Positions 16,084 through 25,793 are shown, counted from the stretch's first letter. The stretch: 64,000 nt of DNA from Candidatus Limnocylindrales bacterium (GCA_035559535.1 DATMBG010000015.1:31345-95344); one strand, 5' to 3'. The notes: generated from the letters alone by a model not told the origin. Program-made: numbers and translations.

Positions 16084-17658
16084 ATGGATCTAACCTGCTT
16101 TAAAACCCTCATTAAAGAACACTGCGGCCTTCTCCTTGAAAATGAAAAGTTGGGGACCCTGGAATTAGCCATACACACCAGAATGTCACAGATGGGATTG
16201 AAATCCTCAACTGACTACTTCAACTGCCTCCTTCAAAACAAAGACGAATTTCTTCAACTGGTAAATCTCTTGATGATCAATGAAACTTATTTTTTCCGGG
16301 AACCTATCCACCTTAAAATACTTTCCGAACAGTTAATTCCTGAACTTCTTGAAAAGAAAAAATCCAGAACGAAAATAAGGATTTTAAGCGCCGGATGTTC
16401 AACGGGAGAAGAACCCTATTCCATTGCGATAACTCTTATGGAAAAGTATGGAGAATTAACCCGGGATCTCTTTTCTATAATAGCCTTAGATATCGACCGG
16501 GAGGCTGTTTGTATCGCAAAGGAAGGGGTTTATAGCCTGAGCTCCTTTCGAAATTTTAATAATTTTAATGAAGAGTTAAAGAAAAAGTATTTTAGAAAGA
16601 TCGGGGACCACCGATATCAGATCCTGGAATCTGTCAAAGAAAAGGTCCATTTCCAGGCTACCAATCTTTTAAGCGATTTCTATTTACATGGAATAGTGGA
16701 AATGGATATTATTTTCTATCGAAATGTGGCCATTTATTTTGAGTCCATAGCCCAAAAGAAGATATTTCAAAAGTTGGCTGAGATCTTAACAGAGGGAGGT
16801 TACCTTTTCACCAGCTCAACAGAAACTTTCCTTCACAATATAGGAATTCTTTCTTTAATTGAAATAAACGGGGCATTTTTATATCAGAAAAAAATTATTC
16901 TCCAGGTTGATGAAAGAAGAAAATCCCCTCCGACTATTCCCGAAATCTCGATGCCCTCATCCCTAAAGTCCCCCCTTGATCCTCTAAAAGGTATTCCGAA
17001 ACCGGAAAAACCAGATAACGCTTCCACCCTTTCCCAAAAATCTACTCAGAAATCCGTCCCCTTTGAAAAAAGAAAAAACTCCCATGTGCTTTTTGATACG
17101 GCCTTATTCCTGGCTAAAAACAAACAATACCAGGAAGCTTTAGATACCATCAATAAGTTTCTGGAAGAGCAGACCTCTCGGCTAGAGGCAAAGGCGGAAC
17201 AAACCCTGATGCCCCGGGATACAACCCTTGCCAAGGCAAACACTTTAAAAGCCAGTATTTTAATCAATCTTCAGCAAATGGACGAGGCCACAGTAACCTG
17301 CCTGAAAACCCTTGAAATAGATCCCTGGTACCTGGAAAGCTATCTCCTCCTAGGAATTATAGCTAAAATTCAGAGTAACGATGAAGAGGCTAAAAAAAGG
17401 TTCAAGGAGGCTTTGTATATTCAACCTACCTGCTGGCTGGCCCATTTTTATCTCGCAGAGATTTATCATTCCCAGGGTAAATTGGATCAGGCTTATAAGG
17501 AGTACGGAATTGTAATAAAACTATTACAAAAAGGGAACCTCTTAGAACATGGTCTTACTTTTTTCCCTCTTTCGTTTTCGGCAAAACAAATCGTACATCT
17601 TTGTCATCATAACCGAAATAAATTGCAGGAACGTCTGGAGGAAAACCATGCCCATTGA
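16084..17658 (+). CDS. cheR: CheR methyltransferase with C-terminal TPR domain
   Basis: Methylates receptor glutamates using SAM. The N-terminal helical domain (about 1-75) carries NETYFFREP. The methyltransferase domain has SAGCSTGEEPYSIAI and MDIIFYRNVAIYF, where the usual FCRN is FYRN. A proline-rich linker (about 275-335) leads to tetratricopeptide repeats (about 340-505; ALxINPxxxxAHFYLAEIY-type repeats). TPR-bearing CheR proteins are typical of Wsp/alternative-function systems (WspC-like), where the TPR part affects localisation or partner binding. It overlaps cheA by 11 bp. Confidence 0.95.
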   Translation: MDLTCFKTLIKEHCGLLLENEKLGTLELAIHTRMSQMGLKSSTDYFNCLLQNKDEFLQLVNLLMINETYFFREPIHLKILSEQLIPELLEKKKSRTKIRILSAGCSTGEEPYSIAITLMEKYGELTRDLFSIIALDIDREAVCIAKEGVYSLSSFRNFNNFNEELKKKYFRKIGDHRYQILESVKEKVHFQATNLLSDFYLHGIVEMDIIFYRNVAIYFESIAQKKIFQKLAEILTEGGYLFTSSTETFLHNIGILSLIEINGAFLYQKKIILQVDERRKSPPTIPEISMPSSLKSPLDPLKGIPKPEKPDNASTLSQKSTQKSVPFEKRKNSHVLFDTALFLAKNKQYQEALDTINKFLEEQTSRLEAKAEQTLMPRDTTLAKANTLKASILINLQQMDEATVTCLKTLEIDPWYLESYLLLGIIAKIQSNDEEAKKRFKEALYIQPTCWLAHFYLAEIYHSQGKLDQAYKEYGIVIKLLQKGNLLEHGLTFFPLSFSAKQIVHLCHHNRNKLQERLEENHAH

Positions 17659-20020
17659 TCAGGCAAAATTTAGGGCCAGGTTTGTAGAAGAGGCCAGGGA
17701 ACACATTCAAAAACTCAACGAAAGTCTCCTCAATTTGGAGAAAAATCCAGAAGATTCAGAGGCGGTGAATGCCATTTTTCGTTCAGCCCATACCATCAAA
17801 GGTTCCTCCAAGATGTTAAAATTAAACGCCATCAACGAAGTTGCCCATAAGTTAGAAGATGCACTGGTTGCTTTAAGGGAGAAAAAGATCCAGCTTTCAA
17901 AAAAGCTTTTAGATTTATTTTTTAAAGCTGTTGATACCATTTCCGATCTGGTGGACAAAATCGTTACCGGACAGGAAATTACAGCACATCACCGCCAAAT
18001 TTGTGAAGCGTTGGAAAAGGTTTCCCAGGGGCTGGAAGTAGAAATCCAAGAAACAAAAACTGAGGAGGCAAAAAAGACCGACATTGAAGTGGAAAAAGGA
18101 GAAAGGGAGAAAGTAGAAGAAGCCCTTGAAAAGAAAAAGGAAGAGACAGGAGAAAAGGAGAAGATCTTTAAAGAAGAATCCTCAAAACCTCTGTTAGACT
18201 CTAAGTCTGAGATCTTGGATTCAAAAGAGGAACCTCAAATTCCAGATATAGCCAAACTTATAAAGAAAGGTACAAAGTCAAAAGTCGATGAGACGATTCG
18301 GATCCCGGCAGCCAGATTGGATGAACTGATAAAACTCATGGGAGAAATGGTCTTTAACCAGAGCCGGCTAAAACAAAGATTAACCGACATCCGAGAGATA
18401 CAAAGGCTGGCAAAGAAAAACCTGGAACTACTCTCTCAGCTTGAAATCAAAAGTAGCTCTGCAGAAGCAGGTTTTAAGCCTGCCTTGAATGAGGAGATAA
18501 ATCAAACTGCCCAGACTATTTATCAAAAACTGACCCAACTGGTTTTAAATATTCGAGATGATACCAACCTTCAAGAGTTATTAACCGCGGATTTACAGGA
18601 AAAAGCGCTTAGAATGAGGATGCTCCCCCTTTCCACTATTTTTGATTCATTTCCCCGGGTGGTCCGAGATATTTCAAGATCCCTGGGAAAGGAGGTTAAT
18701 CTGATTATTCAAGGAGGGGAAACGGAACTGGACAAAAAAATCATAGAAAAACTTGGAGATCCTTTTCTCCATATGATTCGAAACGCCATCGATCACGGGA
18801 TAGAAAAACCCGAAGATCGGCGAAAGCTTGGCAAACCGGAAACAGGTACCCTCATGATCTCTGCCCATTATGAAGGAGGAAGTGTATTAATTGAACTAAG
18901 CGATGATGGAAGCGGTATTTCTTTACAAAAAATAAAAGAAAAGGCCCTGCGTAAAAATTTATTTGACGAAGCTACACTGAACACCCTGTCTGAATCCGAA
19001 CTTATCGATCTGATCTTCTACTCAGGTTTTAGTACCAGTACCCTTATTACAGATGTATCCGGTAGGGGGGTAGGTATGGATGTGGTAAAGAAAAATATCG
19101 TCGAAGACTTAAAAGGTACTATTCGCATTATAACAAAGGAAGGACGCGGTACTACCTTTTATATTCGGCTTCCACTCATCCTGGCTATTACCCATGTTTT
19201 ACTCATCCGCACTTCGGATAAGATCTTTGCTATTCCGACCAGTTCGGTTCGAGAGATCCTGAGGGTTCCTAAAACAGAAATGATCGAGATCTTAGATAAA
19301 CAGGCTATCCGACTCCATGAGCAACTTATTCCCGTCATGGAATTGAATATGCTTCTAAATCTTCCGGTGAGTAAAGCCCCAGAGGAAATAGATACAGAGA
19401 ATTTATTGATTGTAATCGTTCATAGGGAGAACGAGCAACTAGGATTGATCATCGATTCGCTACTAGATGAAGAAGATATGGTCATAAAATCCTTACCCCC
19501 TCACATGAAAAATAATCGATGGGTGTCTGGGGTTATTATAACCGGCAATAACGAGACAGTTAATGTATTAAATGTTGCCACGATATTAGAGGCAGCGAAG
19601 GAAATGAAAGGTCTAAAACGTGACCGGAAAAAAACTCCAGAGGAAGAAAAGCGGGTAATAAACATCCTGGTGGTCGATGATTCTATTAACACTCGGGAAA
19701 TAGAGAAAAGCATCCTGGAAGCCTACGGATATAGAGTTACTTTGGCGGATGACGGGTTGGAAGCACTTGAAAAAGCCCAAAAGTTTAAATATGATCTTAT
19801 CATTACCGATATTGAGATGCCAAATCTCGACGGATTTTCGTTAACCGAAAAATTAAGAAAAGATAATCAATATAAAAATACCCCCATTATCATCGTAACC
19901 TCCCGAGAAAAAGAAGAAGACAAAAGAAAAGGGATTCAGGTTGGGGCCGACGCTTATATTATTAAAGGGGCCTTCGATCAATCCAATCTGTTAGAAACGG
20001 TTCAGAGCCTGATAGGTTAA
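17648..20020 (+). CDS. cheA: Hybrid chemotaxis histidine kinase CheA with C-terminal receiver
   Basis: Start at ATG 17648 (MPIDQAKF), with GGAGG seven bases upstream. Order of domains: HPt/P1 with the phosphorylated H48 in SAHTIKGSSKM; a lysine/glutamate-rich linker (about 130-205) in place of a recognisable P2; P3 dimerisation; P4 ATPase with the N box MIRNAIDHGIE, DDGSGI and GRGVGMDVV; P5 CheW-like regulatory domain; and a receiver (about 670-790) with VVDDS and phosphoacceptor in TDIEMPN. A receiver fused to CheA without P2 is the WspE-type layout. The fused receiver may act as output or phosphate sink. Confidence 0.95.
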   Translation: MPIDQAKFRARFVEEAREHIQKLNESLLNLEKNPEDSEAVNAIFRSAHTIKGSSKMLKLNAINEVAHKLEDALVALREKKIQLSKKLLDLFFKAVDTISDLVDKIVTGQEITAHHRQICEALEKVSQGLEVEIQETKTEEAKKTDIEVEKGEREKVEEALEKKKEETGEKEKIFKEESSKPLLDSKSEILDSKEEPQIPDIAKLIKKGTKSKVDETIRIPAARLDELIKLMGEMVFNQSRLKQRLTDIREIQRLAKKNLELLSQLEIKSSSAEAGFKPALNEEINQTAQTIYQKLTQLVLNIRDDTNLQELLTADLQEKALRMRMLPLSTIFDSFPRVVRDISRSLGKEVNLIIQGGETELDKKIIEKLGDPFLHMIRNAIDHGIEKPEDRRKLGKPETGTLMISAHYEGGSVLIELSDDGSGISLQKIKEKALRKNLFDEATLNTLSESELIDLIFYSGFSTSTLITDVSGRGVGMDVVKKNIVEDLKGTIRIITKEGRGTTFYIRLPLILAITHVLLIRTSDKIFAIPTSSVREILRVPKTEMIEILDKQAIRLHEQLIPVMELNMLLNLPVSKAPEEIDTENLLIVIVHRENEQLGLIIDSLLDEEDMVIKSLPPHMKNNRWVSGVIITGNNETVNVLNVATILEAAKEMKGLKRDRKKTPEEEKRVINILVVDDSINTREIEKSILEAYGYRVTLADDGLEALEKAQKFKYDLIITDIEMPNLDGFSLTEKLRKDNQYKNTPIIIVTSREKEEDKRKGIQVGADAYIIKGAFDQSNLLETVQSLIG

Positions 20021-20082
20021 GTTTCCTGGAGTTATTAAATAAAACATCTCCTCAAAGAGTTCATCATACCCTTTAGTTCCTC

Positions 20083-20110
20083 CTACCCTTTGTTTTAAGG
20101 GTAGGTTTTG
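20083..20110 (+). terminator. Terminator after the che operon
   Basis: CTACCCTT, a six-base loop and AAGGGTAG (20083-20104), followed by GTTTTG, 63 bp downstream of the cheA stop. It is a stable 8-bp stem with a short T-rich tail. Confidence 0.65.
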
Positions 20111-20381
20111 TGGACCTAATCCCTCCGAACTTCCCTGGGAGGGAAGAAAGGAATCGGGCACAGGCGCCAGGTTAAGGCGCCTCCACCCGGTCCCCTCCCC
20201 CGTTTCATAGGGGAAGAAAGTTCGTTTCAAAGTTCCTTCCCCTGCAAAGCGAGGGAAGGTTAGCAGGGTAAACGTCTCGTTTGACATTAAGGAGACCCTC
20301 CTCAGATATCTTACGCTTATTCTAGCGCCTATGCTCCCGCCTCCCCCCAATATCTTTCTAAGAATAGAGCCATAACTCCAA
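20111..20381. other. Intergenic region rich in short palindromes
   Basis: No gene seen. It holds several GC-rich inverted repeats such as CTTCCCTGGGAGGGAAG (about 20129-20146), GGCGCCAGGTTAAGGCGCC (about 20164-20183) and CCTTCCCCTGCAAAGCGAGGGAAGG, here marked only by position near 20241. They may be repetitive extragenic palindromes. They sit directly left of the MITE-like copy. Confidence 0.4.
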
Positions 20382-20542
20382 GTAACTGTAACCATTTAGT
20401 AGGGGCCACTTTTTTCTGTCTGAACACCTCCTGGCCCCCCCTCCAGGGGGGACTTCAGCAGTGGTCACCCCACGTCAATCCCCCCTGGAGGGGGAGGGCC
20501 AGGAGGTGTTTCTTTTTCCACCTACTAAATTGATACGGATAC
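20382..20542. repeat. MITE-like palindromic repeat, copy 1
   Basis: 161-bp element matching copy 2 at 53798-53956. The ends are imperfect terminal inverted repeats (GTAACTGTAACCATTTAGTA on the left; on the right, read inverted, GTATCCGTATCCATTT). Inside are long GC-rich arms (ACACCTCCTGG...CCAGGAGGTGT) around a 28-bp core (20452-20479). A 9-bp near-repeat flanks it, TAACTCCAA on the left and TAACTCCGA on the right, consistent with a target-site duplication. It codes for no protein. The core is inverted relative to copy 2. Confidence 0.85.
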
Positions 20543-20694
20543 TAACTCCGACAATTTCCCTTGACATAACCTAGTTTACCTATTAGAATCCACAGGGTAG
20601 ACAGGCCCGATTGTCCTGGCTTTTTCTTTATTTATTTTTTTATTATAAAAAATTCTAAAACAACCTCCCGGCTTCATAAAGCGGTACTCTGAAT

Positions 20695-20907
20695 ATGAAA
20701 TTTAAAGCCCTGGAGTTAACATGTCCTATCTGCAAGCGAGAGATGGGTCGCAACTGTGAAATAGTTTTACCGAAGTTGGAACGTTGGTTAATTCGCGTGA
20801 TTAACAAAGATCATCCTGATTGGATTGAAGAAAAAGGGATATGTTCCAGATGTACGGAGTTTTATAGAGCCCGCTACGCGTATTGGATTAAACAAAACGA
20901 CGCATGA
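20695..20907 (+). CDS. Small Zn-ribbon-like protein
   Basis: 70 residues with CPIC (10-13) and CSRC (50-53), a likely zinc-binding pair of knuckles, and a tryptophan- and charge-rich middle (ERWLIRVINKDHPDW). The reading frame ends in ATGA overlapping the hydrolase start, so the two are translationally coupled. There is no signal peptide. No ribosome binding site is obvious. I do not recognise a named family. Confidence 0.65.
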   Translation: MKFKALELTCPICKREMGRNCEIVLPKLERWLIRVINKDHPDWIEEKGICSRCTEFYRARYAYWIKQNDA

Positions 20908-21986
20908 CTCCTGTTTTATTAAAAATTCTGACCCGATCTATAGACCGGATCAAACTGACTCTATCCTCAAAAAAACGAAGCTCTATTCGCCACCAACCCT
21001 ATACAAGGGATTATTCTCATTTAACCCGCCGAGAATACCTGGAGCATCCTGAATTATTTTACCGTAAACCCCCTCCGATTAATCAGGTGAGAATTTTAAG
21101 AACAGAGTTCATAAGAGGATTTAAGCGCTCGTATCTTACCTTTCAGAGCCCTTATCAAACACCCTATTTAGAAAATAATACCGTTTATGGAATTTATACC
21201 ACGGTCGACAGACCCGGTACAGCCGATTGGGTTTTAATTGTACTCCATGGATGGGGACGACCCCATTTCAGAATAGAAAAGAAAATGTGCCTTACCCTTG
21301 CCAGGCATGGGATTTCCTCCCTGTTACTTACCATGCCCTATCATCAGGAGCGAGCTCCTGCCGGAAGTTGGAGTGGGGAATATATGATCAGTGGGGATGT
21401 AGTTCGAACGGCCGAATCCTTTCAACAAACCATTGCCGAGGTTCAGGCCATTATCCCCTGGTTAAGACAAAAATTTCACCGGATAGGTATTTTCGGTATG
21501 AGTTTAGGTGGAATCATTGCCCATCTGGCCATGGCGGTAGAGCCCTTTGATGCGGGAATTACTTTACTGGCCGGTGGAAATAGTGCAAAAATCGTCTGGG
21601 AGGGACAAATGACCCAGTATGTGCGTGAAGATATAGAACGGGCCGGAATTACATTGGAACAACTTGAGCTTATCTGGCTGGCTACAAATCCCACAAACTT
21701 AGCCCCTAAGAACCGGGTCAAAAATCTCCTCATGATTAACGGGCAATTCGATGAGATTATACCGGTCTCCTATACCCTGGAACTCTGGGAGGCCCTGGGA
21801 AAACCCCCTATCAAATGGTACCCCTGCGCACATTATAGCAGTTACTTCTTCTTAAAACGAATTCTCCGGGATGTCGTTGAATTTATCGCAACGATCCAGG
21901 AATCCGGGGTTAGAAGTCCATATACTCTGACCTTAAGTCCCTCCCGTGACAATAAAATAACTAATCCCTTGACACCGGAAATTTAG
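20904..21986 (+). CDS. Alpha/beta-hydrolase
   Basis: 360 residues. The fold is shown by the oxyanion motif LHGWGRPH, the nucleophile elbow GMSLGG (serine nucleophile), an acidic residue in NGQFDEIIP and the catalytic histidine probably in CAHYSSY. LLTMPYHQERAP resembles large dienelactone-hydrolase/esterase-like proteins. No signal peptide is seen, so it is probably cytoplasmic; the substrate is unknown. It overlaps the Zn-ribbon gene by 4 bp. The last 30 residues are serine/proline-rich and unlike the fold. Confidence 0.8.
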   Translation: MTPVLLKILTRSIDRIKLTLSSKKRSSIRHQPYTRDYSHLTRREYLEHPELFYRKPPPINQVRILRTEFIRGFKRSYLTFQSPYQTPYLENNTVYGIYTTVDRPGTADWVLIVLHGWGRPHFRIEKKMCLTLARHGISSLLLTMPYHQERAPAGSWSGEYMISGDVVRTAESFQQTIAEVQAIIPWLRQKFHRIGIFGMSLGGIIAHLAMAVEPFDAGITLLAGGNSAKIVWEGQMTQYVREDIERAGITLEQLELIWLATNPTNLAPKNRVKNLLMINGQFDEIIPVSYTLELWEALGKPPIKWYPCAHYSSYFFLKRILRDVVEFIATIQESGVRSPYTLTLSPSRDNKITNPLTPEI

Positions 21987-22056
21987 ATAACCTAGTTTAA
22001 TCAATAAAGATTTTCATGGTCGATTCGACTAAAGTTTGAAAAAAGGAGAGTTTTTC

Positions 22057-23442
22057 ATGTCTAAAAATGAAGATACCTTGAAGGAAGTAAGTTCCGTACG
22101 GGAGACAACGTCGTTAGAACTCGGATTGCAAGAATTAAAAAAGCAAATAACCAAAGAGTTGATGAAAATAACCGATATTGATGAAGAAAAACTGTCCGGA
22201 TATATAAAATTTCTCGAAAATTTAGATGATACCACTCTGGATAACTGGATCAAGGGATTAGTGACGGAATTAGAGGAAAGGGCTTTACCCTTTCTGGGTC
22301 TTCTGGGACGAAGCTCCCATATCCTACTCTCTCAAAAAGCTTTAAAATACCTGGGCTCTCTTCAATCCCAAAAATCTGTGGATATTCTTACACAAATTGC
22401 GGAAACCCACCCCGATAAAAAAGTTCGAAAATCTGCCCGTACCAATTTATACCGACTTCAATCTGCCGGATTAGCCGTGAAAAGACCTCTAGACCCGGAA
22501 GTGGCCAAGAGCCGGGAGCGAAAGGTTAAGCACAAACCTTATCAAGCCCTGATGAGTAACGTGGATGGAAGCGGTTCCCAGCTTATCATTGTGGCCCGGG
22601 AGATGTTTGCCGGGGATTTACATCTCTTACAGAGCGTAATCAACGAAGAAGAAGGTCTCAAAGAGTGTCATGCGATGCGGGGACTCACCAAGAAAAGTTT
22701 TGCTCGATTAATAGAGGGAATGATAGAAAGGATGCGGCAAGAAGGTGCGCCGAACCTCACTCTGGTGGAAATAGATTATAATTATGGCATGCGCCTTATA
22801 GCGGAAGCGGAGAAACTTAATCAAACTCTGGGTACCGAAATATCCCCGGCTTATCTTTCGGTTAAAGAGCTCTTCCTGGAATCTGCAGATCTCACGGTAC
22901 CTCCTCCTATTTATCAAAAACTCGATGCGGAAAAAATTAAATCTCAACCTCACCTGTTGCGTGGCTCTGCGGAACTTATTTCACATCCTCTCCTGGAGAG
23001 TTGGATTTTTGATATAGAGAAGATCAAAAGTTATGTAGACGAATTGAAAAAACAAGAAGAAACGGTTTTAGAGCTAAGCCCCCAATTTATAAAAGAACGA
23101 GAGGAAGCCATCTTCGATCAGGCACTTTCGGCATTGTTTGATGAGAAACACAAGCTCCTTTACAAAGAGAGATTGGAAAAGACGGCGTATATTCTCTTTA
23201 CAAAGGGGGAAATCGAGGAAGCTAAAAAAGCCCTGGCTGCAGCCCTGGCGCTTGATCCTCAAAGCAGAGTTCCGGTTAAGAATCATCCCCTCATCGTCGA
23301 ATTAGTCCACAGAAACATAACTTTTCTCAAAGAAGCCGAAGCCGGTGAGCTAACGGAAGAGGGTATAGAAAAATATTATGAAGAGAGGAAAAAAGCAAGA
23401 GAACAGAGTTCTTTGATCATCACGGATCTAGGTTTTCGATAA
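22057..23442 (+). CDS. HEAT-like helical-repeat protein of unknown function
   Basis: 461 residues starting at ATG 22057 behind AAAGGAG; an upstream in-frame TTG (22036) would swallow that site. It is almost entirely alpha-helical and charged. A HEAT-like pair lies at about 70-130 (LLSQKALKYLGSLQSQKSVD, then KKVRKSARTNLYRL). A middle domain begins near residue 160, and a TPR-like stretch lies near 380-410 (ILFTKGEIEEAKKALAAALA). There is no signal or membrane segment. It is followed after 25 bp by a flippase-like gene, probably co-transcribed. No function can be given. Confidence 0.7.
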   Translation: MSKNEDTLKEVSSVRETTSLELGLQELKKQITKELMKITDIDEEKLSGYIKFLENLDDTTLDNWIKGLVTELEERALPFLGLLGRSSHILLSQKALKYLGSLQSQKSVDILTQIAETHPDKKVRKSARTNLYRLQSAGLAVKRPLDPEVAKSRERKVKHKPYQALMSNVDGSGSQLIIVAREMFAGDLHLLQSVINEEEGLKECHAMRGLTKKSFARLIEGMIERMRQEGAPNLTLVEIDYNYGMRLIAEAEKLNQTLGTEISPAYLSVKELFLESADLTVPPPIYQKLDAEKIKSQPHLLRGSAELISHPLLESWIFDIEKIKSYVDELKKQEETVLELSPQFIKEREEAIFDQALSALFDEKHKLLYKERLEKTAYILFTKGEIEEAKKALAAALALDPQSRVPVKNHPLIVELVHRNITFLKEAEAGELTEEGIEKYYEERKKAREQSSLIITDLGFR

Positions 23443-23467
23443 GTTCGAACAAATTTCTCAAGCCTTC

Positions 23468-24421
23468 ATGATTGAAAAACTTAAAGAAAAAATCATTACT
23501 TCAATTGTATTCGGGGCCTGTGTTTTCCTCATCTTATCCTTATACGCCGATCTGGGTCAGATTAAGCTGGCAATCCCCCAGTTTAACTGGATTTATCTTC
23601 CGGCCATTATGATCCTGGCTTCTTCCAATTACCTCATTCGGTTCATAAAATGGGATTATTATCTAAAGTTGATTCAAATAGATCTTTCCAAAAAGGAAAG
23701 TTTAATGATTTTTCTATCCGGATTAGTCATGTCAATTACGCCGGGTAAATTCGGGGAGGTTCTGAAATCCTACCTGCTTAAAGAAGTCCGGCGGATTCCA
23801 ATCAGTTCCTCGGCACCTGTTGTTCTTGCCGAAAGGCTTACCGATCTTATCGCCCTTGTGCTTCTTTCCACCTTTGGGGTATTTACATTTCATTACGGAG
23901 GCTCCTTACTCCTCAGTTCGGCCCTTGTAATCTTTGGGTCGGTTATGATAATTAGCTCTCGAGCCTTATCTATGCGGATGATCCGGCTCTTTGATAAGAT
24001 TCCATTTTTCTCTAAGCATACCCAGAAGGTCTATAATTCCTACCAAAGGATGTACCAACTGGTAACTCTTAAGCCTCTTTTAATTGCAATTCCTTTGAGC
24101 CTTTTAGCCTGGCTGTCAGAAAGTATAGGGTTTTCTTTAATTTTAAAAGGATTTTCTTTTCCTTTACCCTTGAAGCAGTCGATCTTTATCTACGCCTTTT
24201 CAATTATAGCAGGAGCTGTAACTATGTTACCTGGAGGGATTGGGGTAACTGAAGGAAGTATGGCAGGTTTGCTGATTTTGGTTGCTAAAATACCCAAATC
24301 CATTGCCGTGGTTGCCACTTTGATTTTGAGGATATGTACACTCTGGTTTGCTGTTATGATAGGTGCTTTAAGCCTTCGCTACCTGCAGGGTAAGTTCCTT
24401 GTTCCCCCAATTGAAACATGA
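23468..24421 (+). CDS. Flippase-like integral membrane protein (UPF0104/MprF N-domain type)
   Basis: 317 residues with about eight hydrophobic segments. SGLVMSITPGKFGEVLKSYLL near residue 90 and the later TMLPGGIGVTEGSMAGLL are the two signature blocks of the lysylphosphatidylglycerol synthetase/glycosyltransferase-associated (UPF0104) flippase-like family. VVLAERLTDLIAL between them is also typical. It probably moves a lipid or lipid-linked sugar across the inner membrane. It overlaps hom by 4 bp (ATGA), although the two functions are unrelated. Confidence 0.85.
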   Translation: MIEKLKEKIITSIVFGACVFLILSLYADLGQIKLAIPQFNWIYLPAIMILASSNYLIRFIKWDYYLKLIQIDLSKKESLMIFLSGLVMSITPGKFGEVLKSYLLKEVRRIPISSSAPVVLAERLTDLIALVLLSTFGVFTFHYGGSLLLSSALVIFGSVMIISSRALSMRMIRLFDKIPFFSKHTQKVYNSYQRMYQLVTLKPLLIAIPLSLLAWLSESIGFSLILKGFSFPLPLKQSIFIYAFSIIAGAVTMLPGGIGVTEGSMAGLLILVAKIPKSIAVVATLILRICTLWFAVMIGALSLRYLQGKFLVPPIET

Positions 24422-25758
24422 GAGAGATTAAAGTTGGATTAATCGGTCTGGGAACCGTAGGTGCCGGAGTGGTTAAGGTTTTACAGGAGAATAGCGATCT
24501 TATAGCCTGTCGGCTTGGGGCCAGGATTAAGCTGGGTAAAATTGCCGTGCGTGATCTTTCAGCCCCTCGACGGGTTAAAGTAGATCCTTCCCTTTTAACC
24601 CAAAATGTTCGGGATATCCTGGAGGACCCGGAGATACAGATCGTGATCGAACTCATAGGTGGCTATGAACCGGCTAAAAGTTTTATCCTCTCTGCCGTGA
24701 AAGCAGGTAAACATATCGTGACTGCCAACAAAGCCCTCCTTGCCGAAAGTGGGGGGGAGATTTTTCGCATGGCGGAAGAAATGGGAGTTGATATTGGATT
24801 TGAAGCGAGTGTAGGAGGTGGAATCCCGATCATACGCTCCCTCCGAGAAGGTTTCAGTGCCAACCATATTGAAGAAATCTTCGGGATTATAAACGGAACA
24901 GCGAATTATATTCTTACCGAGATGACCGAAAAGAAGGAAGATTTCCAGGTGGTTTTGAGAAAAGCTCAAGAAATGGGTTTGGCGGAAGCAGACCCTACGC
25001 TGGATATCGAGGGAATTGATGCGGCCAGCAAAATAGCCATTCTAACTTATCTGGCCTTTGGCGTAGAGGTTAAGCTGGATCAGATTTATACAGAGGGAAT
25101 CTCCGGGATAACTCCGATGGATATCGACTATGCCGCAAACTTTGGTTACAAGATCAAGTTACTGGCCATTGCCAAAAGGGTTCAGGATGCCCTGGAAGTT
25201 CGGGTTCACCCGACGATGCTTTCCTACGATAATCCTCTGGCCAAAGTAGAGGGTGCTTTCAACGCCATCTATGTAAAAGGCGATGCCGTGGGGCCTTCCT
25301 TGCTTTACGGAAAGGGGGCCGGTATGATGCCAACCGCCAGTGCCGTAGTAGGAGATATTATCGAAATCGGTCGAAATATTCTAAAAGGTATTCATAATCG
25401 GGTTCCACTTTGGATGGATCGGGAATCGGGTACGGGAGATTGTAAATTCATGAAATATCCAATCCGACAACCCGACGAGTTTTCGTCCCGCTATTACCTT
25501 CGATTCACTGTGGTAGACCGCCCGGGGGTTCTCTCCAAGATTTCAGGGGTTTTAGGAAACTACGGAATCAGTATTGCATCGGTCCTTCAAAAAGAGCGCC
25601 ACCCAGTAGACAGTGTCCCGGTGGTTATACTGACCCATACGGCTTTTGAGCGAGATGTAAAAAAAGCTTTATCGGAGATTGATAATCTCCCGGTTGTTAG
25701 GGGGAAAACCGTTTTAATTCGTGTTGAACAAGAGGATGAGACGGGGACTGGAAATTAG
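24418..25758 (+). CDS. hom: Homoserine dehydrogenase
   Basis: Reduces aspartate semialdehyde to homoserine, the branch to threonine and methionine. The NAD(P)-binding motif [10 protein letters not shown] is at residues 8-17; TANKALL and [11 protein letters not shown] mark the catalytic domain with E-x-D-P ([14 protein letters not shown]). A C-terminal ACT domain (about 360-435; [20 protein letters not shown]) suggests feedback control by threonine. The 446 residues are normal. thrC lies 35 bp downstream; thrB is not in the window. Confidence 0.97.
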   Translation: MREIKVGLIGLGTVGAGVVKVLQENSDLIACRLGARIKLGKIAVRDLSAPRRVKVDPSLLTQNVRDILEDPEIQIVIELIGGYEPAKSFILSAVKAGKHIVTANKALLAESGGEIFRMAEEMGVDIGFEASVGGGIPIIRSLREGFSANHIEEIFGIINGTANYILTEMTEKKEDFQVVLRKAQEMGLAEADPTLDIEGIDAASKIAILTYLAFGVEVKLDQIYTEGISGITPMDIDYAANFGYKIKLLAIAKRVQDALEVRVHPTMLSYDNPLAKVEGAFNAIYVKGDAVGPSLLYGKGAGMMPTASAVVGDIIEIGRNILKGIHNRVPLWMDRESGTGDCKFMKYPIRQPDEFSSRYYLRFTVVDRPGVLSKISGVLGNYGISIASVLQKERHPVDSVPVVILTHTAFERDVKKALSEIDNLPVVRGKTVLIRVEQEDETGTGN

Positions 25759-25793
25759 AGGTTGATAAGAAGTTTCCGGTCTCCATCAGGGAT

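Noticed and set aside
19991-20395. 134-codon minus-strand frame after cheA
   Set aside because: Overlaps the cheA end, the operon terminator and palindromes; no ribosome site.
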